Positions 23,823-36,455 of a stretch of DNA of 64,000 nucleotides are shown in pieces. A model generated the notes under the pieces. It had not been told where the DNA came from. It did not search any database and saw only the letters and a list, made by a program, of their open reading frames with translations. Position numbers and translations under genes: made by a program. The DNA is from Hyaloperonospora brassicae (Eukaryota > Oomycota > Peronosporomycetes > Peronosporales > Peronosporaceae). The DNA is taken from positions 124,001 to 188,000 of the forward strand of contig CANTFL010000143.1 of assembly GCA_947650285.1 (NCBI GenBank), given 5' to 3'. The stretch's first letter is position 1. Each line of letters starts with the position of its first letter.

Positions 23823-25116
23823 ACGAGTGTGCGGCAAGCCTGGCGACATCGCTCATCCGTATCGGGCACTTTGTGTTGATCCTCACTGCTGAGACTCTGA
23901 GTGAGTTGTCGCCGATGACGCTGACGAGCAGACGTCACACATGGTTTTTGTTGAGGAGTGGTCGCGATCGTCGACGGACAGCAACCATGTCTGCAAGTCA
24001 ACGCAACGAATAGTCGAACGCCATGGCGTCTTGGAATGCTATTCGCACGCAGTATACCGAAGTGATGCTTGTACATGTAAGCTACAGCATTCGTAGTATT
24101 TTCAAAGACTGAGTCTCTGTCGCAATATCTGATGCGCGTCATTGCTTGGTCTACGTTTGCCGTGAAAGAGCGCATTCAGCTACCGGACATTGTGCACGCG
24201 ATGCGAACGTTGCAAGATGTTGCTGAAGTGCGGCGTGGCAAAGAATTGTGTGCTAGAAGAGGTATCGCTTGATGGAAGAGCTTTGCAGCTGTCTCGACCA
24301 TATTGGATGGAATTGCATGGATACGTGCTCGACCATATTGGATGGAATTGCATGGATACGTGCTCGACCACAGCTCACCAGTCATCAGCGTATCTTCTAT
24401 CGCATACCCAAGATCTTTCGGATGGGTTTTTCTTTGACGCTTCGACAATGTCGACAGCGCCTAAGGCGTGCTGATCCTGGGAAGTAGAGGGAATTCGAAT
24501 CGTAGCAGATTGATCTGCAATCATGAGCAAGTAACGACAGCACTAGTAACTCATCGTGGCGGAACAAATGTCGAAAGTGAAGCAGTGCAGCAGCTGCAGG
24601 AGAGTAACCGCTTTTGTCCGCTTGACTGAGCTGAAGACGAAAAATGCCCATTGACTAACATCGGCGGCAGCTCAAAAATGACGTTATTGACGTCGTTGCG
24701 TAGCTGAGGACAGCAACGACGCTTTCGGGTGACCATAGACATCATTATGAGCCTATGCGACCTTTCGTCGTATAGGCTTATAATGATGTAGAGGAAGGCA
24801 TTGGTTAAAGGCTGGGATACTGATATGAATGAGGTGTTGGCAACAGCAACTTTGCAAGACGCTTAGCGTAGCATGCAAATCTGCAGCCCGGCACACGAGG
24901 TATGTTTCGTGTGACAAGAACAATTCTTTCTCCATTTTTTTCGCATTACTCAATCAGAGCAAGCACCACAGAACGGACATTGACGATCGGTCATGATCAT
25001 ACCACACACATAGCGTCTTGTGTAGCATAAAGTTGGGATGCCAATGTCTGACGAGAAGAAGTTGGGCATGCACCACGTCCATTTCGCGTGTATTGCATAA
25101 CGCAAGGCGTCTATCG
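23823..25116. other. Intergenic region, convergent genes, with a 35-bp tandem repeat
   Basis: 1.3 kb between the converging HAD hydrolase and LepA genes. Frames are short. The only structure I see is the repeat at 24293-24370. Confidence 0.5.
24293..24370. repeat. 35-bp perfect tandem duplication
   Basis: Two identical 35-bp units (beginning CTCGACCATATTGGATGG) at 24293 and 24328, followed by 8 bp of a third. Perfect identity suggests a recent event. Confidence 0.95.
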
Positions 25117-27366
25117 TTATTTGGAAAGCACGGACCAAAAAGCATCTTGCGACAGCTGCACGTTCGACACAGTTCTCATTCGACGTTTGCCCTGCTTTTG
25201 TTTGGCAAGCAGTTTCTTCTTCCGAGTGCTATCACCTCCGCCGACGGTCTTGCCAGACTTTATCAGCACGTCCTTCCGATACGGTGCAATTCGTTCCTTG
25301 GCAAAGACCTTGCCGCCCAGTGAAGCTTGAATCGATATCTCGTACTGCTGTCGGTCAATGACACGCTTTAGCTTTTGGCATAGTGCGCGACCTTCCAGTG
25401 TAGCTTTGCTGCGATGACACACAAAGGATAACGCATCGAGGACTTTCCCGTTTATCAACAAGTCCACCTTCACGATGTCAGACTTCTGCGGCTCGATCTC
25501 GCGGTAATTGAGCGTTGCTGTAGAATGACAATCATGCACATCATCAGAAAAATAGCCAGGCAATAACACGCGACGATGCTAGCGTACCATAACCGGAGGA
25601 TATTGTCTTGAGCTCGTTGTAGAAGTTCGTGACGACCTCCTGCCACGGCACGTCAATGGTAACAATGACGCGTTCATCTTCGAGGTAAACCAGGTTCGTC
25701 TGAATGCCGCGCTTCTCTTTAGCAAGTGCCAGCACAGGGCCCAAGTACGACGCAGGCGTGATGATCGATGCTTCTACCATGGGCTCGAGGATCTCGTAAT
25801 ACTTGGTCAATTCCGGGAAAGCGCCAGGAGTCTCGACAGCTGACTTTGCTCCCTTCGGATCGATCACAGTGTACGGTACCATTGGTGCTGTGACCATTAC
25901 CTGCATTTCTTGCTCATCAGAAAGACGTTGATGGAACACCTCCATGTGCAACAGCCCCAAGAACCCACAGCGAAAGCCCATGCCCAGCGCGCCACTTGTT
26001 TCTTGCTGAGCCGTCACGCTTGCATCGTTCAGCGTGAGTTTCTCAATGGCCACGCGCAATTCGTCAAAGCTGCAGTCGTCCGTAGGGTACATGCTCGCAA
26101 AGACCATGCTACGCGCCTCTTGGAACCCTGGCAAGGCTTTCAAGTGCATGGACGCAGCGCCTTCTCGGAAGAACGTGTCGCCGACTTTAGCTTCGGTAGT
26201 TGTCTTCATGCCAGCAATAATGTACCCCACTTGCCCCGCATACAGCCCGTTGGTCTTGTATCGTTTCGGCACCAGCAAGCCCGTTTCCTGCACCTCGTGC
26301 TTTGTCTTTTGATGAGCACTGTAGATCTTGTCGCCTGGAAAGAGCGCGCCGTCCACGACCTTAACAAGGCACACAGTGCCTCGATAGTCATCATAGTACG
26401 AGTCCACTAGTAAACACCGGAGCGGTGCGTGCCGATCACACTGATTCGGCGGCGGCAGCTGCTCGACCACTGCGCGCAGCACGTCGTCAATGCCGTCGCC
26501 GCTCTTGGCCGACGTCAAGAGCACGTCGTCAGGGTCCACGTCCAGCAGCGACGACAGACTCAAGAGACTGTCGTCAATCTCTGCATGCGGGACGTCGATT
26601 TTCGTCAGCACGGGCACCACGTGCAGCTGCCGCTCCTTTGCCGCATAGTACGTGGCCAATGTCTGCGCCTGAATACCCTGCGCGCAGTCCACCAATAGCA
26701 GCACTCCCTCGCACGCCGACAGCGAGCGGTTCACCTCGTAACTAAAGTCCACGTGCCCCGGCGTGTCGACCAAATTGAGCAGCAGCGGGCGACCGGACGT
26801 CGCGTCGCGGCAGATCATGGAGCACGTCTGCGCCTTCACAGTGATCCCGCGCTCTCGCTCGACCTGTAGCGTGTCGAGGCACTGCGCGCTCTCGCGCTCC
26901 TGCCGCGAGATATTGCCACTGGTCTCCAGCAGGCGGTCCGCGAGCGTCTTGAAACCAGGAGCGCGGGGTCCAATAGAAATAGAAATAGAAACGACAACAA
27001 CAACAACAACAACAACACACACACACGGACGGCTCAGATGCGCGAGATAGCTGATACGGGGAGCGAGGAGACAAAAACCTCGTTTCTATCCAGGCCGAAA
27101 TGATCACATGCGCGCTATGTTTTTTCCGTCGCTATAAAGTCAGAGCGCACCGATTTGCCGTGGTCGATATGCGCGACGATGCTAAAGTTGCGGATCCGGT
27201 CCGGCGTGAACTCGTCGAGGCGCTCGGACATGTAGGGACCGACGAGGGCTGGCGACAGATGTTCGTCGTCGGCGATGGTTTTGCTGCTCGCAGCCGTCGT
27301 GAGGCATTGCATGCGCAATGTAGACGCCGACGCTAGCGCACGTCGAGGCCGCAGCGCCAGCAGCAT
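25117..27366 (-). CDS. GUF1: Mitochondrial translation factor GUF1 / elongation factor 4 (LepA)
   Basis: Ribosome-dependent GTPase that back-translocates stalled ribosomes; the eukaryotic form works in mitochondria. Three exons on the minus strand: 27366-27151, 26947-25588 and 25517-25117; 658 residues. Exon 1 starts at the first ATG with a textbook targeting peptide (MLLALRPRRALASASTLRM) and ends inside the P-loop AHIDHGKS. Exon 2 continues TLADRLLETSGN and carries ERERGITVKAQT (switch I), DTPGHVDF (G3), LTKIDV (G4) and GALGMGFRCGFLGLLHMEV. The LepA-specific C-terminus spans the second junction (GYATLNYRE) and ends with KRIAPYRKDV-type residues and GKKRM-like basic ones (KQGKRRMRTV). Intron 1 carries CAA and CA repeats. 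Splicing inside the P-loop is exact (phase 0). Confidence 0.95.
26994..27026. repeat. (CAA)n plus (CA)n microsatellite in intron 1
   Basis: About seven CAA units followed by six CA units within the first intron of the LepA gene. Confidence 0.95.
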
Positions 27367-28282
27367 GTGCGACTGCAATTGGTGGCTGCGAGGGCGTAGT
27401 TCGGTGCGGGCCGAGTTAGCAACAACATAAGGAGAGCGTAAGGAAAGGTTGCAATGATAGTGCACCGTTTAAGCGTCGTATGTTGCGCTCGACACGGAAT
27501 AGGGGCGCTGCTGACTTCTGCCGCGCAACGCTCGATATCGCGTTGGGAGGTCGCAGCACTTATCCTGAATACGCGGGGTAGATACAGCATTCGAATGACG
27601 TGAGCGGCATCGCGTTGTGGTTGCTCGATAGAACCGAATGTAAACATTGCGTTGTCAGGACGCAGTCGTCATGCTTGAGCTCATTCATTGCCCATGACGC
27701 GTACAGGAGTATACATGGAACGCCGAAGGAACGACAGGACGTTTGACGATGACACCGAGTAGAGTCGCGTGCTGGATCGGGTTAACAATATATTGGAACC
27801 TCTTCCCGGCTTCAGCTTCTGTGTCGCTGATCATGTGGGATGTAAGTATCGATCTTGACGTGAAAACAACTGCAGAAGCAGTCGTGGAACCCTAGAAAAC
27901 TAGTGGGCGCTCGCTGTACTACTGGAGAGAGACAGAGTGAGACGTGAGTATCTTTTGTTCGGCCGTTGGCTCTTTTTGCAAACGCAGAAGCAGTTTCACG
28001 TCTCCCACGTTGTCTGACTGACCTCACTGACTCGCTAGAGAGCAACGTAGCTGGGGATACAGTGGCCGTAGCACGGCCCAACCTGATTGTTGGGGATTTA
28101 TGGCGTCAGTCTGCGAGGCACCTCCATCGACCAACAGATTTTGCGTAGCCACGGGGGCACGTTCCTGACGTCGATGCACAGAGCAAGATGGATTTGCTTG
28201 GGACACCGTGTATTCTCAGAGTGGAGAAGTACGCGACAGTCTTACAGTAAAAGACCTCTACTGTCACAACGCTTGAACCGCT

Positions 28283-28412
28283 CGACAGCACGCTACTAAC
28301 GCACAGTCCGACAGCACGCTACTAACGCACAGTCCGACAGCACGCTACTAACACACAGTCCGACAGCACGCTACTAACACACAGTCCGACAGCACACTTT
28401 TAACGCACAGTC
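28283..28412. repeat. 26-bp minisatellite, five copies
   Basis: CGACAGCACGCTACTAACGC plus ACAGTC repeats at 28283, 28309, 28335, 28361 and 28387. Copies 3 and 4 share one substitution; copy 5 has more. Confidence 0.95.
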
Positions 28413-31400
28413 CGACAACGATTTCATTTGCAGTTTCTGATAGTACGCTCGATCGTTTAAGAACGTATTGTGTAAGCACATCGATTGTGTGTCGTAGCGG
28501 CGTAAAAGACGTCGGCACCAAGCGCCCCTGCTGCGTGTATTGCACGTAGGTAGGCAGCGGCCCACGCGGCGATGTTCTGGTACATTCAACTTGAATGCAG
28601 CTGCGACTTCGAGACACGCAGTGTGACAATTTCTGCATCAGACGCTCGAGCGCGTCGAGAACTCGCGACACCATTTCGCGAGGCGTTCGCTCGGGAAAAG
28701 CGCGACGCCAGCGACACTTGGCGTCCCGAGACGGCAAGTGCTGGTGCAGACCAGGGTGGCTGGGCCGCGAAAGTATAAGCGGCACGGCAAATTTTCATTT
28801 CGATGATCATCATTAGCACGTACCAGTGACGGGGGATGCTTTCGATTACCTCAATCTTCCTTTATGTCCCGTTTGATTTGGTGGCGTGTTTTTGTAGCCC
28901 GTTAGGAGGGGTGAAACCCGCCAGCTGGTGGCATGCTCGTGATCATGGGAGCCAGAGGCCTTTCCGAAACGGGACGGGCACGTGTGATTCTAGTGGATTG
29001 CTCATGTACGCCGTCATGACCTCCGTCCCCCGGATTGCGCCCGAGGCGGGCGTGTCCCGTTCGTGTGCAGAGGTACGGATATCATATAGCGAGTCAGACT
29101 TTGCACGCGGACAAACTGGGCAGACTTGAGACTTACGGGTAGTCTTTACTGACGACACGTCTGCCGGCTCTGGCGTAGAGAGTCGTCAAGAGAGGAAGGG
29201 CACGACTTGCTTAGCCTGCAGCGCTCCCCTCGTTGCTAGGTGAGGAGAGGTTTTCGAGTCGGAGATCGTGTTGAGCCATGGCTGAAGGAGCCGGAGCAGC
29301 TTCGCGCGCTTCGATAGCGGATCGACCTACTCTGCGGGCAGCGTGCGTTGCCGCGGATCCCATCGTGCAAGGCCAATTTCGTCCTCAGCTGCCGGGATTC
29401 CAACGCGGGGAACCGGATCAGGACTAGTGGCGAATGTCGCGCTTCCGCTGGACCATACGTTGCACTCGGGGGTACCTGGAGCTAACCCATGCTGCTGGCG
29501 GGCTTTCAGCGGGCGTGACCGTGACCACAAGCACGATCGCAGCTCTCGGTGTCCGCTAACGCTTAGTCTCGAACGGCACTATAGTCACGAGGAGGAACAA
29601 TGCGCAGTCTGTGCAGGGCACGCGATACTGTCGCGGCATCAACGACTTTTGCACCGCTCGCTACTCTGCAAAGTATGTGAGCTAAGCCTCCTAGCAACAT
29701 GACTCGCAAAGTTGGGTCTCCATTATCCCTGCCAAGCAGCGTCCGCAGGAAGACTGTTCTCTGCTCCACTATGCCAATCACATTGAATCCTCTCGCCCAG
29801 CAGACTGGGCAGCTTGACCGCTCACCTTCACAGCTCGTCGCCTTTCCACGATGACTGCTGGTCCTGCGCAAAGAACACCTTGCGAAGCAGATACAGCGCA
29901 TATCGCGTAAATGGACCGTACCTGCACGGTATGTATCCCCGCCCACCGAGAGCCGGTCGAGAGGATTCCACGGTCTCTGTGATTCTCAGCAGTACACGAA
30001 CGCTAGCGAACGAGCACACGTCGCGTAATCCACATTCACCAACACTGTCTTCTTTCCGCGGGCATGCACGTGCGTGTACCATCGCCCTGCTTTGAGGTTG
30101 TCCTACATGGCATCTATGCAAACGCCAACGTTAGGCGTTCACTACGCTTCGGTTGCCACCGTCTCTTTTATTCTAGTATGTCCCTTGATTCTTTCGCCTT
30201 GTACCTGGGCTTGCAGCCGCGTAAACATGAGCGGACATGTCTATCGCCTTGGTGCAAGTCGGTGGCGGAAGCCCTGAGATGCATGGCGCATGCGCGGGAA
30301 AAGCATTTGCTTTTCCGGAACGATAAGCCGCGTTAATACAGTGACGTAGTCGCGGGACATTCTGCACTGGCGGACTTCGCATCCTGATCAGTTTCCACTC
30401 GCGCTTGGTCTTTGCCACGCTTTTCTTCCTGAATCGGCACATCCTCGATGTCAGCCCTATGCATCCGGTGCAGAGATTGGCGCGGCAGGGGGAAGCAGGC
30501 GTGAATCTGCACGTCTGGACCGGATCTCCACCGTGGAACCCAGTGTCGCATGCTGAGAGGCTGGCCACTATATAGCCTGATGCTCACAAGGTTTCCACAC
30601 CGCCCAATCTCTTCGGACATGCGAGATCTCCTGCCTCCTCTGTGTACACAGGCCTACGATGCCCGAACTCGGTCACGCTTCCGCGAACGTTATCGTCGGG
30701 CATTGCCAGAGCACGGCCATGTGAGCCTGAGCCAGTTGCAATGCAATGGCCGTCACCACGAAGTGTCGTGGCGTCTTCTAACTGCACGCGTGGCCGAAAC
30801 TCGGCCTCGAGGGCCATTGCGTGGCGCAGCATCGCAGTGTTGCGTCGTTCCAACGAGCTCGAAATTGCTAATGGTTTATCGCGAGCGGCCCGCAGCGTTG
30901 CACACGGCGCGTGTGGGTAGTTTTCCGCCTCCGGTCAAACATAATACTTTGAATCGCGCAGCGTGTCTCGCCCAGCCAATTTGCGCGAGGGATGGCGCGA
31001 GCAAATCGAGATATCAATAGTGACAGTCCATAATGTTCGCGATTCGTATTCGAGTGTGGTTGCCCGGGAGGATAGGGGGTTACAGCATCGTCACGCCAAG
31101 GGACAGTGGTCGCTTCGTGCATTGTCGCACGTGTGTCGAACGCCGGGCCCGGTCGGGACACGGCCGAATGGTAGCACTGTCCGCCCGCCTGAGTCGCTCG
31201 TAGCACGAAAGTCTCTGCCGGAGCTGAATGAATCCATTGGCACAACGAGAAGCGGGTAGTATCCGGAGCGCCCGAGTGGATGCTCAGGCACCAGCGCACA
31301 GAGCTGCAAGTTTACATGTTGAAGTGCGGCCAGAAGCGCTCATTACGCCTTCGTCCTACTCGGCCTGTCCACGCGTCGTAACCGGCTGGAATGGAGCAAT

Positions 31401-31471
31401 GACAATGCCCGCCGGAGCGAGCGCCCAGCGACGAGCCAATGGATTCCTATCTTCGGTGCCTACCCGAGGCG

Positions 31472-31548
31472 AGTCAGTCGGCCAGCCAGTCAGCCAGTCA
31501 GTCAGCCAGTCAGCCAGTCAGTCAGTCAGTCAGTCGGTCAGTCGGTCG
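31472..31548. repeat. (CAGT)n/(CAGC)n tetranucleotide block
   Basis: About eighteen units of CAGT/CAGC/CGGT about 170 bp upstream of the next gene's start codon. In frame it would read Ser-Gln repeats, so longer frames starting here should not be taken as protein. Confidence 0.9.
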
Positions 31549-31714
31549 TGGCAATGCCCATCAACAATTGAACGGAGCCCATTGCCATTGCCATTTTCCA
31601 ATTCGACACCTGTCGCTCAAGTGCCTACCACCACCACCACCAACCGGTTCACTGCACCGCCCCCCACTATCCACACCCACCCACTACTGCCACTTGTACC
31701 GCTCGACCGACACA

Positions 31715-32305
31715 ATGGTCGCCAACTCGTCTTCGATTGACTCGACCCAACGCATTGTGGGACTGGGGGACTCTTCCGCCGCGGGCTCCAACAAGTGCCG
31801 CTACAAGACGGGCAAGTGCACGAACGTGCGCTCGAGCAAGCGCAATGGCCAGCCGCACCAGCTGTGCCTGTACCACCGGGACAAGGCCAACAAGATCCAG
31901 CGCAAGTTTGACCGACAGAAACGTCAGGTCGCGCGCACGAAAAAGGCTCGCGACACGCACAGCACGCTCAGTGTCCTCTCGTCGCCGTCGTCCATCTCGA
32001 TGCTCGACATGGCGGCCCTTGCAGGTCTGACGCCGACGTCGGAAGTCGTGTCCCCTGCGGGATCGACCTACTCGACGTCGTCGTCGGCCGCGTCGTTCTC
32101 GTCGGCCGCGTGCAGTGGGTCGCCTACGTACACGCCCGACTCGGTCGACTGCGACCTCAACGAGAGCGTGTGGAGCCGTCTCCCGGCGGCGGGCCACTCG
32201 TTCCTCGCGGGCTTTCACCAGCACATGTCCATGCCGAGCCGCTGCTACCAGAGCTACTTGTCTTCGGACGAGATCGACTTTCTGTGCTCGGCGATCCTCG
32301 AGTAA
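31715..32305 (+). CDS. Small basic protein with a Cys/His motif, candidate nuclear regulator
   Basis: 196 residues, single exon, from ATG 31715. I chose this start because the upstream frame is tetranucleotide repeat and Pro/His-rich low complexity. Residues about 20-70 form a basic Cys/His cluster: KCRYKTGKCTNVRSSKRNG, then HQLCLYHRDKANKIQRKFDR and RQKRQVARTKKARD. The spacing C-x6-C ... C-x2-H could bind zinc, and the flanking basic helix suggests nucleic-acid binding. I recall similar CxxxxxxC/KRNG/LC..HR modules in many oomycete hypothetical proteins but cannot name a family. The middle is Ser/Thr-rich. The C-terminus (YLSSDEIDFLCSAILE) resembles a short acidic-hydrophobic interaction motif. 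Confidence 0.7.
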   Translation: MVANSSSIDSTQRIVGLGDSSAAGSNKCRYKTGKCTNVRSSKRNGQPHQLCLYHRDKANKIQRKFDRQKRQVARTKKARDTHSTLSVLSSPSSISMLDMAALAGLTPTSEVVSPAGSTYSTSSSAASFSSAACSGSPTYTPDSVDCDLNESVWSRLPAAGHSFLAGFHQHMSMPSRCYQSYLSSDEIDFLCSAILE

Positions 32306-32364
32306 CGGACGTGTGGCGACTCCAGAGCGAGAGCCATCGGCCGACCGACCCACTCAACGACCGA

Positions 32365-32415
32365 CCAAACAAACAAACAAACAAACAAGCGAGCAAGCCA
32401 CACACACACACACAC
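32365..32415. repeat. (AAAC)n and (CA)n microsatellites
   Basis: Five to six AAAC units at about 32365-32387 and about eight CA units at 32399-32415, in the likely 3' UTR of the Cys/His-motif gene. Confidence 0.9.
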
Positions 32416-34097
32416 GCCTCCTTCAGGGTTTATGAGAAGGACCGGTGTCTGTCTGTCTAACTGTATGTATAGGTAAGACGGAAGCGCTACACTGCGCAGT
32501 CGAAGCCGGTTGGCAAGTGCTGCTATCGGCTTTGATCGATCAACGAACGACATACGTAGCACATGAAGTTTAGAGCTTTGCGGTGTAGATAGATATCCCC
32601 GAGCTGGAAGGCAGAATTGTATTAATGATAATGGATCGTCATATTTCAACAACGCACTTGCGCAGGGCAGTTCCGTCGCCATCGACACTCGCTCGAGCGC
32701 ACGAAACGCGAGCGCAATACCTCTCACTACCACAACAACTACGTGCGCTCGGCGTCCCGTTTTCTCTCGAAACGGACGCTGATACAGTACGTGGATTCAG
32801 AGCTAGACAGGTCAAGGTATTCGGAAGTGGGAGCGCGCTCGATGGGAACCGGCTAGATCTGCATCTGAGCAAGGGCAAACGAACAGTGTGGGTAGATCAG
32901 GAGCGACGGCACTTGTCATCGCAAGACTGTGTCTCGGGCCCCAGCAGTCCCACGCCGAGTCAGAGCACACGACTCGAGCCGGTTGTGCGCACGTCATCGA
33001 CGTGGACCTCTGCGCGATACGCGTACATTGCATTGTGTTCTTGAAAGATGGATGAACACTGCGACACTTGTCCTTCTTCCCTCCCGCCTTCGGAATGCGG
33101 CCTTTGCGAGCGTTAACGGTACAGCCGCAGCTCTCTTGTACAGCAAGTCGCGACCAGGTCAAGTCGCTTTGACCCGTCCGTGGGATCGCGCGGGTCGAAA
33201 GAGCCTCGTGGCCTTCTAGACACTGTTTCACGCCACGAGCGGCTTTCGTGTCCCGAGACTCATGTACACAATGCGTTTGCTGCTGCTGCCTACGCTTCGG
33301 TATCGATCACGTGCTGATTAGCAGTAGACGAGATGCTGCAACGTCTTCAGTGACGTCGCTCTCGACAACGAGCAGCAGCACTTGATATGCTATCGATGCA
33401 AATGCCTTTGCTTTCGGCTTCACTTGCATCGACACTTTTCGCCATCTTTCCCGCGGCTGCTGTGCTCTTGTTGCAAGGGCAAACCGATCCACAGCACTCT
33501 ATGTTCGGTGCAGCAAAGCCGGTGGTGCCGTAAAGCGCAATGACGTGCCGAGCGTGTTGCGTCCGTGCGAGCCACCGTGTCTGTCGCCAACATATACCGC
33601 AGGGCTCGAGCAGGCCACATGCCAGTCAACACCGAGCACGCGCTTCTTTCGACGGAGGTCGAGACTGAAAGCCAGCGTTTGTTTGCACTGACGCAAAAGT
33701 ATGGAGGATTTGAAAAGATTGAGACGGCTCGACGGAAGCGTCGTCGTGTGACTGACTGACTGCACGTGCGAACGAGCAGTTTCCAGCTCTTTCGATCATG
33801 TCGTGGGACAGCGAGCAAAGACGATCGAGCACACGCGGCGAGTGGTTTCGAGCCGTGCGTCATTTTGCTGGATTTTCAATCCGTTGCGTCATGCGAGCAA
33901 AGACAGCAGAATCGAGAGACTATGGGTCGATGATACCTTACCACAGCTTCTTCCGTCGGATCAGAGCGCACGGTAAGTTGAGTCTGGGAGGAGGTACGTA
34001 CCACCGCTACGAAGTGGTTGGCGCTCGACTGAGTATGTGAGGTCGACAAAGACGCGTGCGCGTCGTTGTGGGTGTAAACACGACAACTCTCATCTGG

Positions 34098-34313
34098 ACG
34101 CCACTTGATGTTGCGAGCGTCTTCTTGTCTCAGTTGCTCTCTTTTTCCATGCAGCCGCTGGACGGTCTGTTGCGCGACATTGCCTGCTGACATGTCTCGC
34201 GACTCCCTCGCTGTCTCAGCGGCGGGAACGCCCATCAAGCGTGCATTGGTGCTAGCACGGTATCGCTTTCGCGTTGCGTCCGCCTGCCGTTGAAATATCT
34301 CATGATTGGAGGA
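34098..34313 (-). pseudogene. Possible decayed SNARE-like helix segment
   Basis: Part of a 169-codon minus-strand frame reads TARESRDMSAGNVAQQTVQRLHGKREQL, which resembles the Qb/SNAP-type SNARE pattern in which an ETxxxG helix is followed by LxxQREQL. No membrane anchor or second helix can be joined in frame. It may be a relic or chance. Confidence 0.2.
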
Positions 34314-36212
34314 TCGGATGGTCAAAAGAGCGTTCGCTCGTGACGCGAGCGCAAAGGCGGCAACACCTCGACGTCGCTCAGTCATTGTTTTGCATCCGCT
34401 GCTCCTTTTGAACCACCCGATCGGCGGCTTGTGGAGTCGACTTAGCCACGATGCTCAGCTGGGCGCGCCTCTCACGTGAGAGTTAGGAGACGAACAATAT
34501 TTCACTTCATGCAGCCTCTCGTTGTAGGCATATTGCAACGCGCTCCTTGTGTTGCTTTCTTTATACATAGAACCTCTGCATGACTAGGCGCGATGTCGTC
34601 GGCTCTTACTTGTCGAAACCGTCGCCGGCACGAAGCTGCGCTCTCCAAATACGATTCTTTGTGGACGTGTCTACAACGCGCCATTGCAGCAGTTGACTCA
34701 CCGCGGTCTCAAGCTGGGCCGTATACGGACTCTCTCTGTCGGAGACTTATCGTTCCCTCGACATCACCTTCAAGTCACCTTCCTCATCCGTACTGCAATT
34801 TCGTGCTGGGCATGTAAACTGTCAGCTTTCATTCTACTGCACCTCCGCGTGTTGCAGGCTGGCTACTGTTTCGTACCTTGACAGACGGCGTGCGGTTCCC
34901 GGACTCACTCTCGATGCGAAGTCTACTGACGTTGAGTATCACTAGAAAGCAACTACACGACGACCACTGCTTACCGATATACGTAAGAGGAATGGAGGTG
35001 GTCGACATCGGCAAACGTTGATGCCTGGAAACGTATCCAGTCCTTTGAGCAGTCTTAGCTCCATGTGTGCTAACGTCTAGTTACTTGTTACCAAATCAGG
35101 AACATGGTAGAAGATGCCTTGCGCAAGCATGTCAGCCACGCGTAGTGATGTGTGCGAGGGACTGGGTCGCATCTATATATCGAGCCATCTTCAGCAGGAA
35201 CGCACTACCGCGACAGCGTTAGTCGCAGCACACTGATAAATCGCATGCCGAGTGTATACTACGAGTCCGATTGTACAGTCGTGTCTCGCCCCTTTAACAG
35301 ATACAAATAGGCATCACCTCGGAATTCGAGAAAAAACCAGCGCGTCGAAGGAGATTGCGCATCTGAATTTGACAAACTTTATAAAAACAAAGGCAAAAGG
35401 TGTTTATTTGTGAGAAAAACATGTTTTCAGCGCTGATAAAAAGCTTGCAAAGCAAGCCCAGTCATAGCTCTTCGTATGGTCGACGCGCGTGACAAGTTCG
35501 TGATTGGATAATAATTCGTTTACTATGGCGTGATCGCGTATTCTTGTTTAAATATAGTGCGATAGAAAGACGTTTGAGGAGAAAGCTCTGGAGATCACCC
35601 TATGAAATGCGTTTTCGAGAAACTATATTCTATCGGGTTGATCCTGTTTTTCGATTGCCGTGATCGGCGGTGGGACACAGTTTCGTGCGCTGTGCAGTGC
35701 GTGATGATCGCAGTATTCCACGTTCTCGCTGATGGCTGCAAACATATTTGCCGTTGATATTGTATCAAAGTGACGATTATAGGAAGGATAGTGATTGGCT
35801 GATATTGATCGCAACAACGACACCAGTATTTACCACAACAAAAAGGAATACTAACAACAACAATCACTACAAAGTTTGGCCAATGACGTGGTACGAAATG
35901 CTAATAAACGATATTGTAGAGGGACTTTGTCTGCCGCCGAGCGAGGAAAGTGACACTTGACTTCCTCCAGTTCATTTGATAGATACTGCGGACAACAAAA
36001 TTTACAAAGCATATCAACATCTTTTCAGAGTTACTCTGTCTGTTCAATGTGTGAGTAGCATACCCATGATGGTGGCCCCGAATACGACTACATTCTGCTG
36101 CGTCTTTGGTGCTTTCTTTGATTACGTGTAGCGGAGTGAGCTTTTCACATGTCATTAAGCTCAAAAATGGGTCCAAGCGGATATTATCTTATTTGACAAT
36201 ATTGTACGACAT

Positions 36213-36455
36213 TTACCTTACTGAGTACATACGGAAGAAATAAAACCGTGGAAGGTAATATTCGGCTCTCATTGTTGCGATAGGCCAAAAGATCAAGCAA
36301 CTGTCACACAAATCACGACTAGAAGCGTGCAATGGGTGGTGAGCAGCTGTAGGAGAAATTTGTTGTTTTGACAGAGCTGAAGTAAAGTCAGGAAATAAAG
36401 CGATAAAACACCAAAAAAGTATAATACGGTCATACTTTTTTCTCCTACTTAGCAT
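36213..36455 (-). pseudogene. Possible degraded small secreted protein
   Basis: An 80-codon frame begins MLSRRKKYDRIILFWCFIAL, a basic start and hydrophobic core like a signal peptide, followed by a polar stretch and then RDLC at residues 46-49, about where an RxLR motif would sit. The frame ends soon after; the same frame resumes after two stops at 36176-35901 without recognisable domains. Read as a possible dead effector gene; chance is a real alternative. Confidence 0.22.

Larger units (their letters stand above)
27367..31714. other. Long gene-free region
   Basis: About 4.3 kb with no frame I can assign. It contains a 26-bp minisatellite and, at its right end, a CAGT repeat block. The part from about 28.6 to 31.2 kb looks GC-richer by eye and has open frames on both strands of similar length, a composition effect rather than coding. 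A 9-bp perfect inverted repeat (GGAAAAGCA/TGCTTTTCC) lies near 30298-30317. Confidence 0.45.

Noticed and set aside
28283..28412. CRISPR-like array
   Set aside because: The 26-bp units are directly adjacent with no spacers; it is a minisatellite in a eukaryotic genome.
29563..29946. Minus-strand 127-codon frame with CPVC
   Set aside because: Overlapping frames on both strands are similar in length; no homology recognised, likely chance in GC-rich DNA.
31228..31740. Longer Ser-Gln-rich N-terminus for the Cys/His-motif protein
   Set aside because: It is produced by the CAGT repeat and low-complexity leader; the ATG at 31715 gives a compact protein.
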